From Bdellovibrionales bacterium (GTDB lineage: Bacteria; Bdellovibrionota; Bacteriovoracia; Bacteriovoracales; Bacteriovoracaceae): a stretch of 64,000 nucleotides of DNA. The notes under the pieces were generated by a model. That model was not told where the DNA came from and searched no databases. It worked only from the letters and a program-made list of their open reading frames with translations. Location of the stretch: positions 1-64,000 of the forward strand of contig JABGUH010000005.1 of assembly GCA_018646675.1 (NCBI GenBank), read 5' to 3'. Position numbers and translations under genes: made by a program. The number at the start of each line of letters is the position of its first letter. Position 1 is the first letter of the stretch. This document shows, in pieces, positions 61,792 to 64,000 of this stretch.

Positions 61792-64000
61792 CTATTTCTC
61801 CTTTAGTACCGCTTGGGCGGCGGCCAGCCGGGCGATAGGTACTCTAAATGGAGAGCAGCTAACATAGTCCAATCCCATTTTATGGCAGAATTCAATCGAC
61901 TTGGGTTCGCCGCCATGTTCACCACAGATGCCCACATGCATTTTAGGGTTAACCTTGCGGCCCAACTGAGTCGCACGCTCAATTAGAAAGCCAACACCAT
62001 CTTGATCAATCGAAACAAATGGATCAACTGGTAACAGACGATCTCCAACATATTGGGGTAGAAATTTTCCAGCATCATCTCTCGACAGTCCAAAAGTAGT
62101 CTGAGTTAGGTCATTGGTACCAAATGAGAAGAAGTCAGCGTGTGGGGCGATCTGATCAGCAGTGATTGCGGCCCGCGGTAGCTCAATCATGGTTCCAATT
62201 TTATAAGCAACTTTTTGTTTTTGTTGCGTAAGCACCTCTTCAACTGCGTTAAATACCTCTTTGCGAATAATCTCAAGTTCTCGATCAATGCCTACCAGTG
62301 GGATCATAATCTCCGGGTAGACTTTAATCCCATTTTTGGTACTAATCGCTGCTGCTTCAGCTATTGCTTGCGCTTGCAAACGATAGATCTCAGGATAGGT
62401 AACACCGAGTCGGCACCCTCGGTGACCAAGCATTGGGTTAAACTCAAACAGGGTTGCGGCCCGATCTTCAACAACTTTTAGATCAAGTTTCAGGCTTTTT
62501 GCCAATGCTTGTTTATCTTCGGTGCTATGAGGTAGAAATTCATGTAGCGGTGGATCAAGTAGACGAATATTTACCGGTAGGCCATCCATCTCTTTGAAGA
62601 TGCCGACAAAATCCTCTATTTGGAAGGGGCGAATGATCTCTAGTGCTTTTTGTCGCTCTTCAACCGAGGTGGCAAAGATCATCTGGCGAACTGCCATGAT
62701 CCTTTCGGGGGCAAAGAACATATGCTCCGTTCGGCAAAGGCCAATTCCCTGGGCCCCAAATTCAATCGCTACCTGGCTATCTTTGGGGTTATCAGCATTA
62801 GCACGAATCTTTAAGCGGCGAGTGCTATCTGCCCACTCCATATATGTTTTGAAGTTTTCGGTGATTTTTGCTGGAATCGAGGGGATAGATCCTTTGAGTA
62901 CCTCTCCGGTGGCACCATCTAAGCTGATTAAGTCGCCCTCGCCAAAGGTTGTCCCATCAACGATCATTGTTTTGTTCTTCTCGCTAATGGAGAGGGCCGT
63001 ACAGCCTGCAACACATGACTTTCCCATTCCGCGAGCAACGACGGCAGCATGCGAGGTCATTCCACCTCGGGCCGTCAGTATCCCTTTTGCTGCATCCATA
63101 CCAGCGATATCATCTGGGCTAGTCTCTTGACGAACCAAAATTACCGCATGGCCCTTCTCGGTCAACTCTACTGCTTGATCAGAGGTAAAGACAATCTCAC
63201 CAGAAACGGCTCCGGGAGAAGCGGGTAGACCGGAGGTGATAACCTCCTTTGGGGCTTTAGGGTCAAAGCGTGGATGAAGTAGTTGGTTTAGATCTTCTGG
63301 ATTAATTCTTAACAGTGCTTCATCTCTGGTAAGAAGTTTCTCTTCCACCATGTCGACAGCCATTTTAAGGGCCGCGGCCGTAGTGCGCTTGCCGGATCTA
63401 GTTTGTAGAATGTAGAGTGTATCTTGTTCAATAGTAAACTCAATATCCTGCATGTCTCGGTAGTGCTGCTCTAATTTTTTATAGATATCCTCCAACTCAC
63501 CAAATAGTTTCGGCATCACCTCTTCTAGGGTTTGTAGGTTTTTATTGGACTCATTTTTCGAGTCATTATTAATTGGCTGTGGTGTTCTAATTCCAGCGAC
63601 AACATCTTCTCCTTGTGCATTGATTAGATACTCTCCAAAGAAGCGTCGATCACCTGTTGAAGGATCACGTGTAAAGCAGACACCGGTGGCACAGTCATCG
63701 CCCATATTACCAAAAACCATGCTTTGGACATTAACTGCCGTGCCCCAGTCGTGATCAAAGCCATTCAGCTCTCGATACTTTTGAGCGCGGGGATTTTTCC
63801 ATGATTGAAATACTGCCCCTATGGATTGCCATAGTTGCTCCTGGGGATCGGTTGGAAAAGAGGTTCCGCTATCTTCCAAAATGATTTTTTTATAGATAGT
63901 GACTAGCTCTTGCAAGTCTGAAGCAGTAAGCTCGGTATCCTCTTTTACCCCTTTACTCTCTTTCATTGTGTCCAGTGCGCCTTCGAGTTTTTCAATCTCT
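61792..64000 (-). CDS. ppdK: Pyruvate, phosphate dikinase, C-terminal part (5' end beyond window)
   Basis: At least 735 residues of the roughly 880 expected are present; the frame stays open to position 64000, so the N-terminus lies outside. The enzyme interconverts PEP and pyruvate with ATP, AMP and PPi. Visible parts include the end of the nucleotide-binding domain (DCATGVCFTRDPSTGDRRFFGEY), the phospho-histidine swivel domain (GGMTSHAAVVARGMGKSCV), CRTEHMFF and the catalytic Cys region VGICGEHGGEP. An in-frame ATG at 63966 is internal, since upstream codons continue the family sequence. Confidence 0.95.
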   Translation of the reverse strand, partial: EIEKLEGALDTMKESKGVKEDTELTASDLQELVTIYKKIILEDSGTSFPTDPQEQLWQSIGAVFQSWKNPRAQKYRELNGFDHDWGTAVNVQSMVFGNMGDDCATGVCFTRDPSTGDRRFFGEYLINAQGEDVVAGIRTPQPINNDSKNESNKNLQTLEEVMPKLFGELEDIYKKLEQHYRDMQDIEFTIEQDTLYILQTRSGKRTTAAALKMAVDMVEEKLLTRDEALLRINPEDLNQLLHPRFDPKAPKEVITSGLPASPGAVSGEIVFTSDQAVELTEKGHAVILVRQETSPDDIAGMDAAKGILTARGGMTSHAAVVARGMGKSCVAGCTALSISEKNKTMIVDGTTFGEGDLISLDGATGEVLKGSIPSIPAKITENFKTYMEWADSTRRLKIRANADNPKDSQVAIEFGAQGIGLCRTEHMFFAPERIMAVRQMIFATSVEERQKALEIIRPFQIEDFVGIFKEMDGLPVNIRLLDPPLHEFLPHSTEDKQALAKSLKLDLKVVEDRAATLFEFNPMLGHRGCRLGVTYPEIYRLQAQAIAEAAAISTKNGIKVYPEIMIPLVGIDRELEIIRKEVFNAVEEVLTQQKQKVAYKIGTMIELPRAAITADQIAPHADFFSFGTNDLTQTTFGLSRDDAGKFLPQYVGDRLLPVDPFVSIDQDGVGFLIERATQLGRKVNPKMHVGICGEHGGEPKSIEFCHKMGLDYVSCSPFRVPIARLAAAQAVLKEK

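Noticed and set aside
62594-63130. 178-codon frame antisense to ppdK
   Set aside because: A shadow of the well-conserved ppdK coding sequence; its translation resembles no protein family.

Overview
The window is a dense, moderate-GC bacterial chromosome segment of about 57 probable genes. I saw no rRNA, tRNA, CRISPR array, insertion sequence or prophage. Gram-negative cell-wall recycling (Mpl), several Sec-exported lipoproteins, one Tat-type signal, an Fnr-like regulator, and many large secreted proteins I cannot name point to a proteobacterium-like Gram-negative. A phage-tail-fibre-like surface lipoprotein of the kind described in predatory Bdellovibrio, a divergent second type IIA topoisomerase, peptidoglycan enzymes and FlgT/CsgG-like proteins fit Bdellovibrionota, perhaps Bacteriovoracia-like. 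That assignment is inference from gene content only.

Layout. 1-990: two convergent four-helix-bundle (23S intervening-sequence type) paralogues sharing one terminator, then a repeat- and hairpin-rich gap. 991-6155: two large exported proteins of unknown function. 6142-8759 (minus): L,D-transpeptidase, a small subtilisin-like protease and a YtqB/MnmM-like methyltransferase in overlapping order. 9035-16266 (plus): dnaE, a FlgT/CsgG-like secreted pair and pyrD. 16570-16971: a small Gly/Ala-rich protein with an LGLGLGLG-type membrane segment resembling magnetosome proteins Mms6/MamD. 16983-21294 (minus): GNAT, argS, a receiver-only regulator and a fused ftcD. 21510-31444 (plus): the divergent GyrB/GyrA-like pair, two methyltransferases around a DUF6165 protein, a 7TM histidine kinase-like sensor lacking the usual phosphoacceptor His, and a large membrane protein.

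31469-32320 (minus): endonuclease IV. 32399-37606: a compact molybdenum cofactor locus (mobBA fusion, moaD, moaE, moeA, moaA, moaC, moaB/mog), with no molybdoenzyme in view. 37677-38311: rpsP and khpA. 38323-43093 (minus): exonuclease, exported EEP-family hydrolase, two uncharacterised genes, a stand-alone cNMP-binding-fold protein and the Fnr-like regulator. 43352-46111 (plus): hpf, an OmpR-type regulator and a DUF6178-like protein. 46086-48406 (minus): the two subunits of an NfnSL-type electron-bifurcating transhydrogenase. 48607-53745 (mostly plus): a spore-photoproduct-lyase-family radical SAM protein coupled to an MltD-like transglycosylase, a phospholipid N-methyltransferase-like gene, and ogt. 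53748-57350 (minus): ferredoxin-nitroreductase fusion, a Tat-exported small protein and the tail-fibre-like lipoprotein that shares its C-terminal fold. 57729-64000 (minus): ppdK (5' end outside the window), a beta-lactamase-fold hydrolase, mpl and an exported SleB-like protein.

The most notable leads are the orphan LG-repeat protein, the tail-fibre-like adhesin with its duplicated tip domain and a 13-bp inverted repeat in its leader region, the second topoisomerase, and the kinase-like sensor with Gln in place of the H-box His. Start codons were chosen from ribosome-binding sites where possible; several genes use GTG or TTG.
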